From positions 176,020,096 to 176,084,095 of the forward strand of contig CM060985.1 of assembly GCA_030765065.1 (NCBI GenBank): DNA of 64,000 nucleotides, read 5' to 3'. Below are positions 10,493-22,539 of this stretch, in pieces (within the stretch, counting starts at the first letter, position 1; the number at the start of each line of letters is the position of its first letter). The notes beneath the pieces are model-generated. The model saw nothing but the letters and a program-made list of their open reading frames with translations, ran no database searches and had not been told where the DNA came from. This stretch comes from Deroplatys truncata (Eukaryota; Arthropoda; Insecta; Mantodea; Mantidae). The translations under genes and the position numbers were made by a program.

Positions 10493-11105
10493 ACTTTCTC
10501 TATAACTATAGTAAGTAGAGGAAGTATTGTATTGCACCCAAAAATGCGATATCGAGATTTCAGCGGAAATATATGCTTTGAGACCCCCTGAATCCAAAAA
10601 AAGCATTTTTGGAAACATGTCCGTGTGTGTCTGTGTGCCTGTGAACAACATAACTCAGAAACGAACAGTCGGATAAACACCAAACTTGGTATTTAGGTTC
10701 AGTAACTTCCAGAGATGCGACACGAAGGTTTTCAAGAAAATCCCACCACCCCAGATTACCCTTTACATGGAACATTTTTGAAAATTTTAATTTTCTCAAA
10801 AATGGCTCTAACGATTTTGATTAAAATATCACATGTTTAAGATATTTTCATGGCAAATGAAATGTATATCTCGAATTTTCTGGGAATGTCTCCAAAAGTA
10901 TTCTTCATTGTGAACGAGTTTTGCATAACTGGTAAACCATAAGAGATAGACAAAAGTTTACTACACAAAAAATGTAGATCGCGTTAAAATACACAATTTA
11001 TGTCATTTACTTTTTTGGATGAGTGAACCATTTTCGAGATATTGCTTGTTATTCCCTTAAATTTTCCAATACTTTACTTTTTCTCAAATGAGAATTCGTT
11101 ATTCA
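10493..11105 (+). repeat. TRR A1 repeat, 3'-truncated
   Basis: Begins at ACTTTCTCTATAACTATAG after T4 and runs to 'gaattcgttattcatttt'. There it meets the next copy in the same orientation. The distal quarter is missing. Confidence 0.8.
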
Positions 11106-11110
11106 TTTTT

Positions 11111-11966
11111 ACTTTCTCTACTACGTATAGTAAGTAGGGGTAGTATTGCATTCCACCCAAAAATTCGATACCGAGATTTCACCGGAAATACATGTTTTGA
11201 GACCTCCTGACTCCAAATAAAGCATTTTTGGAAACATGTCCGTGTGTGTGTCTGTGTGTGTGTGTGTGTGTCTGTGTGTCTGTGAACAGCATAACTCAAA
11301 AACGAACAGTCGGATAAGCACCAAACTTGGTATTTAGGTTCAGTATCTTCCAGAGATGCGACACGAAGGTTTTCAAGAAAATCCCCCTACCCCAGACTAC
11401 CCTTTACATAGAACATTTTTCGAAAATTTTAATTTTCTCAAAAATGTCTCTAACGATTTTGATGAAAATATCATATGTTTAAGATAATGACATGAGAAAT
11501 GAAATGTATATCTCGAATTTTCTGGGAATGTCTCCAAAAGTATTTTTCATTGTGAACGACTTTTGCATAACTGGTAAACCATAAGAGATAGACAAAATTT
11601 TGCTGCACAAAAAATGTAGATGGCGTTAAAATACACAACTTATGTCATATACATTTCTTTTGTTGAGTTAACCGTTTTCGAGATATTGCTTGTTATTTCC
11701 TTAAATTTTCCAATACTTATACTTTTTCTCAAATTCGTTATTCATTTTTGTATGTCCTGGACATGCAAAGAGAATGGAATGCGCCACATAGCAACCAGCT
11801 CTTAAAAGATTTGACTATCGCTTAAAGCCTACCAATTCCCCTTGCATCTACAAGAAAATTAGCAATAAGATAAACATCTCGATTAACATGGAGCATACGG
11901 AGAATAAGCGTTTGTAAAAATAGTTTGTACAACAGTAGAGACGTCATGTGAGTGTAACACATCAGA
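11111..11966 (+). repeat. TRR A1 repeat, full length
   Basis: An 856-bp copy flanked by T5 (11106-11110) and T7 (11967-11973), with an enlarged (TG)n tract near 11240-11285. It lies in tandem with the truncated copy to its left. Confidence 0.85.
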
Positions 11967-11974
11967 TTTTTTTG

Positions 11975-12540
11975 AGTGGGTTGTAGGCGAGTTTAAGCTA
12001 ATTGGCGACTATATATGCTTCATTATGTAAAGGATAGTTAACACCGTTTCGCTCAAGTGCTAAATTTGTGTCGTTCATTTTTCACTAGTAACTGTGCATC
12101 CCATGAGCGTGCATTAGGAATTCCCATTGACGACAGAAACGACCGCTTGTTCAAAATAGATTGTAATTGGCAACCCACTGAGCAGCATTGTACTAATATG
12201 CCGTCTGCTGTGTTTTTTTTATATACAACTGTTCCACAGAGAGGGCTTCAATTACTGCGTTAACTAGTTAGGTCGTACTCTAAAATCAATACTTACCGCC
12301 TCAATGGCTTGTGGTTCTAACGAGCGGATAGCTTCTAATGGAAATTTAGTGTGAACGAGTTTCAATGCATTTCAATAAACAGCCGGTAGAAAACCGTCTT
12401 AAATGTGAGTGTATATCGACTGCCATAAGGGTTTGATCACGAGGAAAACTATTTCAGAATTCGTGAGAGCGTAATTTGTGATCACCACATGAAAATACCT
12501 GCAGATTCGCGTACGCCTCTGCACGTTTCCGTCCTCTATT
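11975..12540. other. Unassigned DNA
   Basis: No recognised element. The 68-residue frame at 12057-12263 has no identifiable domain. Confidence 0.4.
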
Positions 12541-12542
12541 TG

Positions 12543-12650
12543 TTTTAACTACGTGGTCACATCGCGATGGATCTGTTAGGAGGCATCTCACGAATCGGTG
12601 TGTGGCGAACAGTTAGCCTTCTAGCTCCCATCCCTGTATCACACCATCTT
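12543..12650 (+). repeat. Dispersed ~100-bp module preceding a tandem array
   Basis: The stretch 'ttaactacgtggtcacat ... cggtgtgtggcg ... ttagccttctagctcc ... atccctgta' has a close relative at 39333-39425. In both places a tandem repeat follows directly, but a different one. Possibly one end of a composite element. Confidence 0.6.
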
Positions 12651-12691
12651 GCTTTCTCAAATGTCCACAAGCACCTATTCTTGTCTTGTCC

Positions 12692-13550
12692 TGTCCAATA
12701 CATTCCCCGAAAGGGGGGGGGGTTGCGACCCCTTCAGCTGCCGTGGTGCGGGCGCTGCGGACCCTTAGCACTCGTGGTACTTCTGACGTTACCAGAAGTA
12801 CGCCGGGCCGAACATCTGAGCCCCTCCCGAATGGGAGTTGTTCGGATTGGGTTGGACTCGGCGGGGCAGTGGTTCCCGATACCCATGAGTGATTGCGTAC
12901 GCCTGGCTAGGTTAATTCCGCCCAGGCGGGGTTGTGAGACGCTTCGAGTCTCTCCGGCTCCAGCCATGAGGGATAGCTGGTAGACGGTAGCTAGAAACTG
13001 TCGGCCCCACCGAGGTTGTTCGGTAGTCTCCCCCAGTAGGGTTCGCCCTGCTGGCCTGACGCGCGTAAGTGGCGTATCCACTTCCGTCCCTGCTTGGAAT
13101 TATAGATGTCCGATACATTTTCAGCTGCCCTGGTTGCGCGCGCTGCGTACCCTGAGCACTCGTGTACTTCTCATGCTACTAGAAGTACGTCGGGTTGGGA
13201 CAGTAGATTGGGGACGTCTGAACGGGTGTCCATGCAGACGGGGTTGTGAGACACCTCAATATCCTCCGGTACCTACTGGATAGCCAGTAGACGGCATGCT
13301 AGATTGCTGTCGGCCCCACCGAAGTTATCGGTAGTCGCCCTTCGGGGTTGATGCGCGTAAGTGGCGATTCCACTTCTGTCTCTGTCTGGGAGGGTGGGCA
13401 GGATGAGTCTTAGCTCAACATAAATCAGGCTGGGGACAGTATTTAAAATAGGCACTGCCCCTAATGGAAAACACGCACGAGAAATCCTGGGTTGCGAGGG
13501 CGTGGTCTGAGTTGTCAGACCCGGTCCCGTTTTGATTGTCCGATACATAT
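12692..13550. repeat. GC-rich tandem repeat, two units of ~416-430 bp
   Basis: The marker TGTCCRATACAT occurs at 12692, 13108 and 13538. Between markers the same landmarks recur in order: cagctgcc, 'agcactcgtg', 'accagaagtacg', 'ggggttgtgagac', 'gtcggccccaccga', 'gcgcgtaagtggcg'. The GC content is far above the flanks. Overlapping open frames on both strands (12567-13548) reflect the GC bias, not genes. It could be the repeated 5' UTR of a non-LTR element or a minor satellite. I could not match it to rDNA. Confidence 0.7.
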
Positions 13551-13699
13551 TTCCGTCATTGCTCTGGGCGCACTTGAGCCTTGGTCATATTGTGCTACCG
13601 GTATCGTTTTAAAACCAGTTCATTATGCCTGCACCCTTTACCAAGGAATACAGTCTCATAACAGATATGGTTTCAAATTCTTCTGGTTCTAAAAACATT

Positions 13700-14336
13700 T
13701 TCACAAAATCAATATATCTGCTGTAAGCCAAGACCTCACTGGAGCAAATAATGTGCTGACTGTTTCAGTTTCTTTCTTTGACAGTCTGCAATCTGAGTTA
13801 ACCTGAAACACTCCCACCGTGTTAAGATGATTTTTCACAGGAACATGTTCTGTGAGAAATGCAATAATTGTTCTCAACTGAAGTCTGCTACATATAAGTA
13901 AGCTTTCAGCTATTTTCTTACATGATTTTCTAATAAATAGTTTACCTGATGTTTTAAGCCAGATTTTATGATGTTCTACTTTGGATTACTAAACATCGAG
14001 ATGTTCCTAGAACCGGCTCTGGCCCAATACCTGCTCCTTGTCTTGCAAGTTACTCAACTTTTTCATTTCCCTCTATGCCACTATGACCCGGCACCCAGAT
14101 GAGTTGAACTTCATTCTGTTCTGCCAAGCTTGAGAGCATACTTAGGCAGTTTAAAATCAGTGTGACGTTACCTTATGACTACTTAAAGCCTTAAGTGTAG
14201 CCTGGCTATCTGAGCAGATACGGATCTGTTTACTCTCCTTATGTATTCATGTACTATAAATTTCTGTTTCAAAAACAGAAGCATGTTCACTTGTTGTACC
14301 TTGGTCTTACGCCGTATACACCAGATCCTGTCCCTG
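13700..14336 (-). pseudogene. Non-LTR retrotransposon RNase H region, decayed
   Basis: Read on the minus strand: RICSDSQATLKALSSHKV (RNase H motif with the D-S-Q-A signature, near 14190-14225), then LIWVPGHSGIEGNEKVE with LARQGAG (near 14030-14110), then downstream FLTEHVPVKNHLNTVGVF and DCRLSKKETETV (13755-13865). This order is that of Jockey/R1-type LINE proteins with a C-terminal RNase H. The pieces are in different frames and broken by stops (for example VE-stop-LAR). It is unrelated in frame and strand to the LINE at 8960. Confidence 0.75.
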
Positions 14337-14344
14337 AGTCATCA

Positions 14345-14730
14345 TTTGTATAAGTAAACATTAAGCGATACGAGAAAACGTACTGCAGAAAAAATGTGGA
14401 CCTTATTAAGACACGATTTATTTCAAATAATGTTTATTCTGGCATACGCCGTTATTAATGGTTCGAATTGTTCATTTCTTGGTCACTATGTTAAAGTCCT
14501 TTAAACTTTCAGATATTTATCGCGATGTCATGGAAACAGTATGGAATTTTAAGGCCAGCATATAGTGTCCAGTTCTTAAACATTTGACTATCACTGTTCT
14601 CTTTGTAACTATAACGATATGTGTAATGTAGCTATTTCTGTAAAGGTTTATGTTCAGTAAGAATAATGTGTATATCCACTAATAAGTGATAGAGTGTAGA
14701 GATAGTCATGCGAATTTTTTATATTTAAGA
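14345..14730 (+). repeat. TRR A2 repeat, 3' half
   Basis: Starts in the 'aacattaagcgatacgag' region, includes the A2 block (gcgatgtcatggaaacagta; ttaaggccagcatata) and fades at 'agatagtcatgcga'. Confidence 0.8.
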
Positions 14731-15250
14731 GATTCGCGTTTATTACGAACAGATTGCAATATATCTATGCTGTGGCATGAGGAGAGAGGGTGTATATAGG
14801 CTTAGTGAACGGACTGAGGGCGCGCTTCTTATGTTAGCTTTGCTCCTGGTTGTTGAAAAACCGCATCCATGGCACAAAAGTCTTATATGTAGAAGTCTTT
14901 TTGGTGAATCCTTACAAACCACCCTTCATAACGAAAGCTACTACACCAGAGTAATGGTCAGGTTTCGTAACGTCTAGCTCTTTCATTTCCCTGTATTCAA
15001 GAAAGAAAGAAAGAAAGACCATTTTATTTCTGGCATCCTATAAGGAAAACATGTGAGGAGAGAAGTCTACATCTCTACCTCTTGCCTAATATAGAGGAAT
15101 GCTTTCGATCCAAAAAATTAATATCACGTTTCTTCAGAAAGGCTCCCTAAATAATAACCCATGTAACATCCGAGCAGGTAGGAAGCACTAAAAAATTGTA
15201 TTCTAAAATATTATTACAGAACTGATTTATACAGCAAGAACAATCAAACT
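14731..15250. other. Unassigned DNA with a (GAAA)n microsatellite
   Basis: A short GAAA repeat lies at 14999-15018. Otherwise nothing is recognised. The 66-residue frame at 14777-14977 has no domain. Confidence 0.4.
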
Positions 15251-15254
15251 ATTT

Positions 15255-15480
15255 GGAGGTATATTGTATTCCACACAAAAATTCGACACCAAGGTTCCAC
15301 TACAAACACACGTTTTGAGACTCCCTGACTCCAAAGAAAGTCAATGTGTGTATCTGTCAACAGCGTAACTCAAGAACAAAAACTCGGAAAGTTAGTACTC
15401 AGTTTCAGAAAATTCCAAGCATGATACAGAACATTTTCAAGAAAATCCTCTCGCCGCAAGCTACGGTTTATGGAGGTTAC
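15255..15480 (+). repeat. TRR fragment, strongly diverged
   Basis: Retains 'tgtattccacacaaaaattc', 'cgttttgagactccctga' and 'cagcgtaactcaa' in TRR order. Lacks both ends. Confidence 0.55.
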
Positions 15481-15589
15481 AATAGTGCAACTTCGGCGTT
15501 TTTCCACCATTATGGGACAAGTCACTAGAATATGGTGATATTCGATTGTGGTACAAAGAACATTTTGAGTAGTAAAACTACTGAAAAAA

Positions 15590-16439
15590 TCTGATGTGTT
15601 ACACTCACATGACTTTCTCTACTCTTGTACAAACTATTTTTACAAACACTTATTCTCCATATGCTTCATGTTAATTGAGATGTTAATCGTATTGCTAATT
15701 TTCTTGTAGATGCAAGGGGAATTGGTAGGCTTTAAGCGATAGTCAAATATTTTAAGAGCTGGTTGCTATGTGGAGTATTCCATTCTATTTGTAAGTCCAG
15801 GACATAAAAGAGATGAATAACGAATTCCCATTTGAGAAAAAATATAAGTATTGCAAAATTTAAGGGAATAACAAGCAATATCTCGAAAATGGTTCACTCA
15901 ACAAGAAATGCATATGACATAAATTGTGTATTTTAACACCATCTACATTTTTTGTGTAGTAAAATTTTGTCTATCTCTTATGGTTTACCAGTTATGCAAA
16001 AGTCGTTCACAATGAAGAATACTTTTGGAGACATTCCCAAAAAATTCAAGATATACATTTCATTTGTCATGAAAATATCTTAAACATATGATATTTTAAT
16101 CAAAATCGTTAGAGCCATTTTTGAGAAAATTAAGATTTTCGAAAATGTTCCATGTAAAGGGTATTCTGGGGTGGGGAATTTTCTTGAAAACCTTCGTGTC
16201 GCATCTCTGGAAGATACTGAACCTAAATACCAAGTATGGTGTTTATCCGACTGTTCGTTTCTGAGTTATGCTGTTCACAGACACACCAACACACACAGAC
16301 ACACACGCGGACATGTTTCCAAAAATGCTTTTTTTGGATTCAGGGGGTCTCAAAACATGTATTTCCGGTGAAATCTCGGTATCGAATTTTTGGGTGGAAT
16401 ACAATACTTCCCCTACTTACTCTACGTAGTAGAGAAAGT
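15590..16439 (-). repeat. TRR A1 repeat, full length
   Basis: An 850-bp copy flanked by A6 (15584-15589) and A5 (16440-16444). The protein-like frame at 16171-16371 (ENLRVASLEDTEPKYQV...) recurs in every well-preserved copy. Confidence 0.85.
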
Positions 16440-16445
16440 AAAAAG

Positions 16446-17200
16446 CTTTAACAAAATTTCAACCGAAATACATGTTTGGAGGTGCACTGAATCCAAATAA
16501 AGCATTTTGGAAAAATTTCCGCGCGCGCGTGTCTCGGTGTCTGTATGCCTGTCTATGAACAGCATAACTCAAAAATGAAAAGTCGGATAAATACCAAATT
16601 TGACATTGGAGTTTAGTATTTTCCAAGGATGCGACACGAAGGTTTCTAAGAAAATTCCCCCTAGAGTACTCTTTATAGAAATATTTTTCGAAAATTTTTA
16701 TTTTCTCAAAAATGGCTGTAACGATTTTGATTAAACTATCATATGTTTGAGATATTTTCATGGGAACTGAAATTTATATAATATGAAGTTCTTGGGAATG
16801 TTCCCAAAAGTCCTTTTAATTCTGAATGAATTTTCCATAATTTGTAAACCGTAAGAGATAGACAGATTTTTACTTTTTTGTCGAGTGAACCGTTTCCGAG
16901 ATATTTCTTGTTATTTATTTGTATTTTACAATACTTATACTTTTTCTCAAATGGGAATTCGTTATTCGTTTTTTTATTTCCTGGACATACAAAGAGAATG
17001 GAATGATCCACATAGCAACCAGCTCTTAAAACATTTGACTATCACTTAAAGCCTACTATATTCCCCTTGCACCTACAAGAAAATTAGCTATAAGATAGTT
17101 TCTGCAAATGTTTATCTCGATTAACATGAAGAAGATGGAGAATAAGCGTTTGTAAACATAGTTTGTACAAGAGTAGAATAGCTCATGCGAGTTCCAGCAC
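16446..17200 (+). repeat. TRR repeat, 5'-truncated, opposite to its neighbour
   Basis: Lacks the first ~60 bp. It is more diverged than the adjacent A1 copy and has a (GC)n patch at 16520-16528. It ends '...ccagcaccagattttttc'. Together with 15590-16439 it forms an inverted pair, which could fold. Confidence 0.75.
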
Positions 17201-17206
17201 CAGATT

Positions 17207-17962
17207 TTTTCTATCTTTCATTTTAATCCAAATGAACCTTTACAGAAATAGCTATATTACACATTTCGTTATAGATACAAAGAGAACAGCGATAGTCAAA
17301 TGTTTAACAACTGGACGCTATATGCTGGCCTTAAAATTCCATACTGTTTCCATGACATCGCGAGAAACAGCTGAATGTTGAAAGGACTTTAAAAGAATGA
17401 CCAAGTAATGAACATATCGAACCTTCAATAACGGATCTCTCAGAAATGGCTTATGGCACATAAAGGTTATTTGATACGAATTGTGTGTTTTAAAGAGATC
17501 TACATTTTTGTGTAGTACGTTTACCAGCTATATAAGATTATACAAAATTTTTCTGAATGAAAAGTACTTCACAGGATATTTCCAAAAATTTCAAGATACA
17601 CATTTTATTTGTCATGTAAATATCTTTAATATGTGAATTTTAATCAAAATTGATGGAGCTCTGTTTTAGAAAATAAAAACTTCGAAAAAGTTTTCCATGT
17701 AAAGCATAGTTTGTGCTGGGAAGATTTTCTTGAAAATCTTCTTGTACCATCTTTGGATAGTACTGAGCGTAAACACCAAGTTTGGCGCTGTTGCAACGTT
17801 TGATTTTTGAGTTATGCTGTTGAAAGACGCACACACATACACGGGCATTTTTTAAAAATGTTTTTTTTAACTCAGGGGTCCTAAAACATGTATTTACGTG
17901 CTATCTCCAAATTGAATTTTTGGGTGGAGTGCAACACCTTCTCTACCTGCTATATACGTGTT
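17207..17962 (-). repeat. TRR A2 repeat, nearly full length
   Basis: Contains the A2 block (17265-17370) and an uninterrupted 'gatctacatttttgtgtagt' at about 17500-17520. This is the empty version of the T-run that is occupied by other TRR copies at 7469 and 30433. Confidence 0.8.
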
Positions 17963-17964
17963 AG

Positions 17965-18478
17965 AGAAGGTATAAAAACACCAAAGCTTAAGATAATTTC
18001 GTGAATTTCTAATCCTGAAGTATTTCCCACTAAACAATATACCTGAAATTTATCTGAAGGCACGCAGTCAGCAGGAATAAACAGTCTTGTGACTTGGCCT
18101 TTTTGCAACATAACAAATTGCAACAAAAGTCTGCCCAAATGTTCACGGTTTCCAAATACAACACATTTTATATACGCAGCGAAGTTTAAACTGGGCTTGC
18201 AGGTTATAAAAGCACTGATGTAAAATTTATGACTCGAAGATAAAAGAGAGCACTTTGTGTTGAAAACTTTTTTTAAAGCCTAAAGGAATTTGCAACAAGA
18301 GTCAAATAGAATTTGGATAGTTTGCGATGCCACAATTATACACAGTAGAAAACAAACACCTTCGCATTACCGTCGCAGGGTGGAACCAACTCTCTCTCGC
18401 TACACGTCCAAGGCGACCAAAACTAAAGGGGCATCATGGAAAACCAGTGCCGAAAGCTTCTCTTTAGCTTTCGATATA
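17965..18478. other. Unassigned DNA
   Basis: No element or gene recognised. Confidence 0.4.
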
Positions 18479-19807
18479 CAGGTTGATTTATGAAGAACTG
18501 GCACACTTCTTTCTTTAATTATTCTGTTAGAAATTCCCTCACTGCCCCAATTTTAGCACCAAATTAAGCAGAATGTTCTGGAGTTTCGATTGCCTGTCAC
18601 TAGATGCACAGATGTTCATGTTTTATTCGTAACTGTTAGTTTTATTGTTGGCAACTGTTTTTGAGATTTTGTTCTAGTCAACGTGAAAATGGAGTACACA
18701 TTGAATGAACGACTCTTCCTTGTAAAGCAACACTGGATTACGAATTCAATTACAGCTACTCAAAGATCATACCAGAGAGAATTTGGTGCTCGAATCCTCT
18801 CCAAAGAAACACAATACTGGGACTGGTAAACTCACCCGGGATCTCTGGTGAGTGAAAAAGGAAAACCTTGTTCGTCTAGGCTTCTCACGGTTGTTCTTGA
18901 CGTAAGAGCACGACTGGATCAGTCACAACAAAAATAGCATGAGACAGGGTGCAGCTACTCAATGTGTCAGAGAGCTGTGAAAAGTGCAGGCCTAAAGCCG
19001 AATAGGATTACGATTGTCCATCAGTTACAGGAACCAGATAAGGATAGACGCCTGAATTATTGTCGTTGGTTTCAGGCGTTCATTGTGCAAAATCCTGCCA
19101 TGTTGTCTATCACATAGTTCACAGATGAAGCATGGTTCCATTTATCCGGCTATGTGAACTCAAATAACTCACGCTATTGGCACAGCGAAAATCCACAGGT
19201 TATTCATGAAGCACCTATGCACCGGTTAAAACCAGAGTTTGGTGCGCAATATCCGCACAAACAATAGTGGGACCAATTTTTTTAAAACAATGTGAACAAT
19301 GCAGAGTACCGACAGATTTTCATGGAGCTTGCTGAGCAACTAGACGATGTAGAGCTGAGTCAAGGATATTTTCAGCAGAACGGCGCTACATGCCATACAT
19401 CAAATGAATCCATGTCACTAATTGCAAATTTCTTTGACGACCGGATAATTTTCAAGAACCTGTGGCCACCGAGATCTCCGGATTTGACATCGCCGGACTT
19501 CTTTCTATGGGGTTACTTAAAAGACAGGGTTTATGCTACACGTCCCCAGACATTGGACGATCTGAAGCATAACATTACACAGGAGATTCAAGCTATTGAC
19601 AACAGAGTCCTGCAACGAGTGGCCAGTAACATGGAACGACGTGTTGAGTTGTGCCTTATGTAGGATGGAGGACATTTTCAACATTCTCTATAGAGGTAAA
19701 TAATCTCCCAAAATTCTTCTGCATTACAGTATAATAAGTGTCGCTACCATAACTCGTTTTGAAACAATTAAAGAAATAAATGTATCAGTTTTTCATAAAT
19801 CACCCTG
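18479..19807 (+). mobile_element. Mariner-related element with long D-D spacing (DD41D-like)
   Basis: A 1329-bp element with inverted ends CAGGTTGATTTATGAAGAAC and CAGGGTGATTTATGAAAAAC, the similarity extending about 45 bp. TA duplications lie at 18477-18478 and 19808-19809. Structurally complete, but with a dead transposase. Confidence 0.88.
18689..19663 (+). pseudogene. DD41D-like mariner transposase pseudogene
   Basis: Starts MEYTLNERLFLVKQHWITNS, the usual N-terminus of this insect transposase group, with a DNA-binding half. A frameshift and stop follow near 18826. FTDEAWFHLSGYVN (near 19120) holds the first catalytic Asp. The open frame at 19292-19663 holds FQQNGATCHT, where the second Asp has become Asn, then WPPRSPDLTSPDFFLWGYLK with the third Asp. 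About 38 residues separate positions two and three, consistent with a small loss from 41. Several stops, for example near 19113 and 19265. Inactive by frame and by catalytic residue. Confidence 0.82.
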
Positions 19808-19914
19808 TATGTTACTTCCAGATGGGAAAGAACCGACACAGCACATTCAAGGCATGGAACCTTCGAGATTAGCGCTATAAGCATTATTTTACAATCCTTT
19901 AGGATGAAAATACA

Positions 19915-20745
19915 TTGTGCGACCTCGCATGAGGTGGGGAGAGTATTTTGGTTAGCCTCGGGACAGGTCTAGGAGTCCTAATCCACGTCAAGGAAACTAA
20001 CAAGAATTATATTACTGCTCATTTGTTTGTATGTGGTAGAATAAGTGGCGCTTTATGCTTTAACCGTGACCTCTGGAAGCGAGGGTTGAGGGAAGAGACC
20101 CGAAGGGCGACCAAATCCGGATGGTGACGGACGCTAGCATGGGCGGGGTCTCTAACGTTTCCAAATCGAACTTGTCCAACGCCGTCCGTCCCTACCCACG
20201 AGCCCCTAATCTCCCTACAACCCTGAAACAAACGACAATGAAGAGGATGATGGGTTCAGGAAATAACGGAGAGGAAGGTAGTGGTAGAAGAGGTTCACTC
20301 CAGCATTCGTCTACCGACCCGGGGAAACCACGGAGATGACGGTTACAGGCATGGACGGGATCCCTAACATTTCTAATACTAATGCACCCGACTTCACTTA
20401 AGCCCTTACACCATCCCCAGACTCCCCGGGAATTCGCTGAAGAGAAGCCTGCTCCAAGAGCACCCGGAGGTGGGCAGTCCAACCTACGTCAGGAAGAAAC
20501 CTCCAACGCCCAGCCGTAACACGCCAAACACCGTCGCCTGGTCCTTCAACCCCAAAAACAGATGATGGGTACAGAAAATGAGGGACAGCAAAGTCGCAGC
20601 AGAAGAGTGACCACTGCAATATTCGCCTGACACGAAAAAGCTATGGTCATAGTGAGTGGTTGCCGGGAATAGAGCCCGAGACCTCCAAAATGCGAGCCTC
20701 ATTTCACTTGGTTGTATTGGATGGTAGCCAGCTGAACTCATTGTC
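19915..20745 (-). repeat. SINE-like GC-rich repeat (family D)
   Basis: On the minus strand the head at about 20745-20640 looks tRNA-derived: an A-box-like region, then 'ggctcgcattttggaggtct' and a B-box-like 'gggctctattccc'. The body contains two diverged repeats of a segment with 'gttagggatcccgtccatg' (near 20345) and 'gttagagaccccgcccatg' (near 20140). A piece of the same body is at 58640-58990. Frames on both strands here come from the GC-rich composition. Confidence 0.55.
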
Positions 20746-21116
20746 CAATCAGACAGCCGATGAGTAAACCTTTACACAGAGATTCAGAAACTATGTTCTT
20801 TCTAGAATCTCTTAACAAACACGCTTTTGGAACATTTACAAAACTAAGTAACTGTATAGTTTCCAACTCCATCAAAAATAAACTGTTGGTATAATGAAGA
20901 AACTGAACCAGCATTTTTTCATAGAGAACATTATGTTTTCTCTTTAGTGCTTACAGCTAACGATAACGAGCAACATTAAAATGAAAGCATTAATGAAATT
21001 AATTACCACAATATTGCGCCGCACTAGTGGTTCATGACGCAACTTGGGAACTTGAAAACAATCTCGTATTTCAACCACACAAAATTCTACACAGCAAACT
21101 GTTGTGAACGAAAAGA

Positions 21117-21117
<1 letters not shown>

Positions 21118-21155
<38 letters not shown>
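21118..21155. repeat. (TA)n microsatellite
   Basis: About 19 TA units end at the left edge of the next transposon. TA-rich targets suit mariner insertion. Confidence 0.95.
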
Positions 21156-21156
<1 letters not shown>

Positions 21157-21158
<2 letters not shown>

Positions 21159-22436
21159 GGTCTTTCAACAAGAGTGTCGTATCTTTAACATGTGATAGCT
21201 GCCGTTGTTATTGAGTTACAGCAGTTATTGTTTTCATGTGGTTACAGTTGTTATTTACAAATAACCATAGAACGTTACAGAATTCAGCAAGGCGTAGAAA
21301 TTGTGAAAATTTATTATCAAAATGGATCATCTGTTCGCCAAACCTTCCGTGTATTGCGTGAAGTTTACGGTGTGCATAATCGTCCCTGCGAGTGAACGAT
21401 TCGGTGTTTGATCGATAAATTTGAAAGAAGTGATTCTGACAGCGATCAAAGAACGCCTGTTCGCAATCGACGTAAGCGCTCCAACGAAAACATAGGCGCC
21501 GTTCGTGAGACTGTACGCGAGAACGGAAAGAAATCAATTGCTCGCCGAGCGCAAGAATTGGGGCTTTCGTCGAAAACAACTTGGTGAATTTTGCATCTGG
21601 ACTTGAAGTTTCACGCTCACAAAATGGTGCTAACTCAAGAACTAAAGCCCAACGATCATAGCTTGCGCCGTGTGTTCGCTGACTGGGCTATGGAGCAATT
21701 GGAAGCTGACCCGGATTTTTGTCGAAAAATCATCTTCAGCGACAAAGCGCACTTTTGGATGGATGGTTGTATTAACAAACAAAATTGCCGCTATTGGAGC
21801 AATCACAATACAATGCAGATTTAAGAACGACCACTTTATCCCCAAAAGGTTACTGAGTGTGGATTTTGGTATGGTGGAATCATTGGTCCATATTTTTTCC
21901 AAGATGAAGATGGAGAAGCTGCAACTGTCAATGGAGAAAGATACTGGGCTCTTATAAGGGACTATTTTTGGCCTCAATTTGATGGTATGGATCTCAGAAA
22001 CATCTAGTTCCAGCAAGGCGGTGCTCTCGAAACAATCTATCTTTTGGAGGAGAAGTTCAGAGGTTTCACCATTTCCCGTGGTGGTGATGTTAACTGGCCC
22101 CCGAGGTCATGTGATTTAACGCCGTTGGATTACTTCTTGTGGGTTTATGTTAAATCTCGAGTTTGTGTCAAGAAGCCAGAAACAGTAAATGATCTTATGA
22201 ATAACATCACACGTGCTATTTGTGAAGTTGGACGTAATTTACGTTCTTCTGTCATTGAAAATGCCTCAAACGTATACGCGCAACCCAACGAAGCCGCGGC
22301 GGTCACTTAACCGATGATCTCTTCCACACGCAATGACATTGATTATGTTCCAAAATGAAACAGGAAAAAAACTCTATCATTTATAGAACGTGTTTTATTT
22401 AACTTCAAAGATAGGTCACTCTTGTTGAAAGACCCT
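21157..22436 (+). mobile_element. Mariner-related element (DD41D group)
   Basis: A 1280-bp element with inverted ends GGGTCTTTCAACAAGAGTG. It sits at the end of a (TA)n tract on the left and TATA on the right, so the exact target duplication cannot be placed. It is distinct in ends and sequence from the element at 18479-19807. Confidence 0.85.
21267..22310 (+). pseudogene. DD41D mariner transposase pseudogene
   Basis: Begins as (ATA for ATG)ERYRIQQGVEIVKIYYQNGS, the helix-turn-helix half, with a TGA at 21393-21395. IIFSDKAHFWMDG (near 21725-21760) has the first catalytic Asp. At the second site the protein reads FQQGGAL instead of FQQDGAT, so the Asp is lost. The C-terminus at 22044-22310 includes ISRGGDVNWPPRSCDLTPLDYFLW with the third Asp, at the long spacing of the DD41D group. 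Three or more frames are needed to read it. Inactive. Confidence 0.82.
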
Positions 22437-22539
22437 ATACATAATCAATCCTTTCGCTCCCTGCTTAAAGAATATTATTTATACTTACGTTTCTGTTGGA
22501 ATATTAAATGTGTTCCATTACTCGAATATCTATGTAATG

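Noticed and set aside
12567..13548. Several overlapping frames up to 138 residues on both strands
   Set aside because: They arise from the GC-rich tandem repeat. Frames on opposite strands are equally open, and nothing resembles a protein family.
12692..13550. Ribosomal DNA spacer or 28S fragment
   Set aside because: The composition is right, but I could not recognise any conserved rRNA core sequence.
20192..20619. Possible GC-rich host exon on the minus strand
   Set aside because: The region is internally repetitive and recurs at 58640-58990. Frames are open on both strands.
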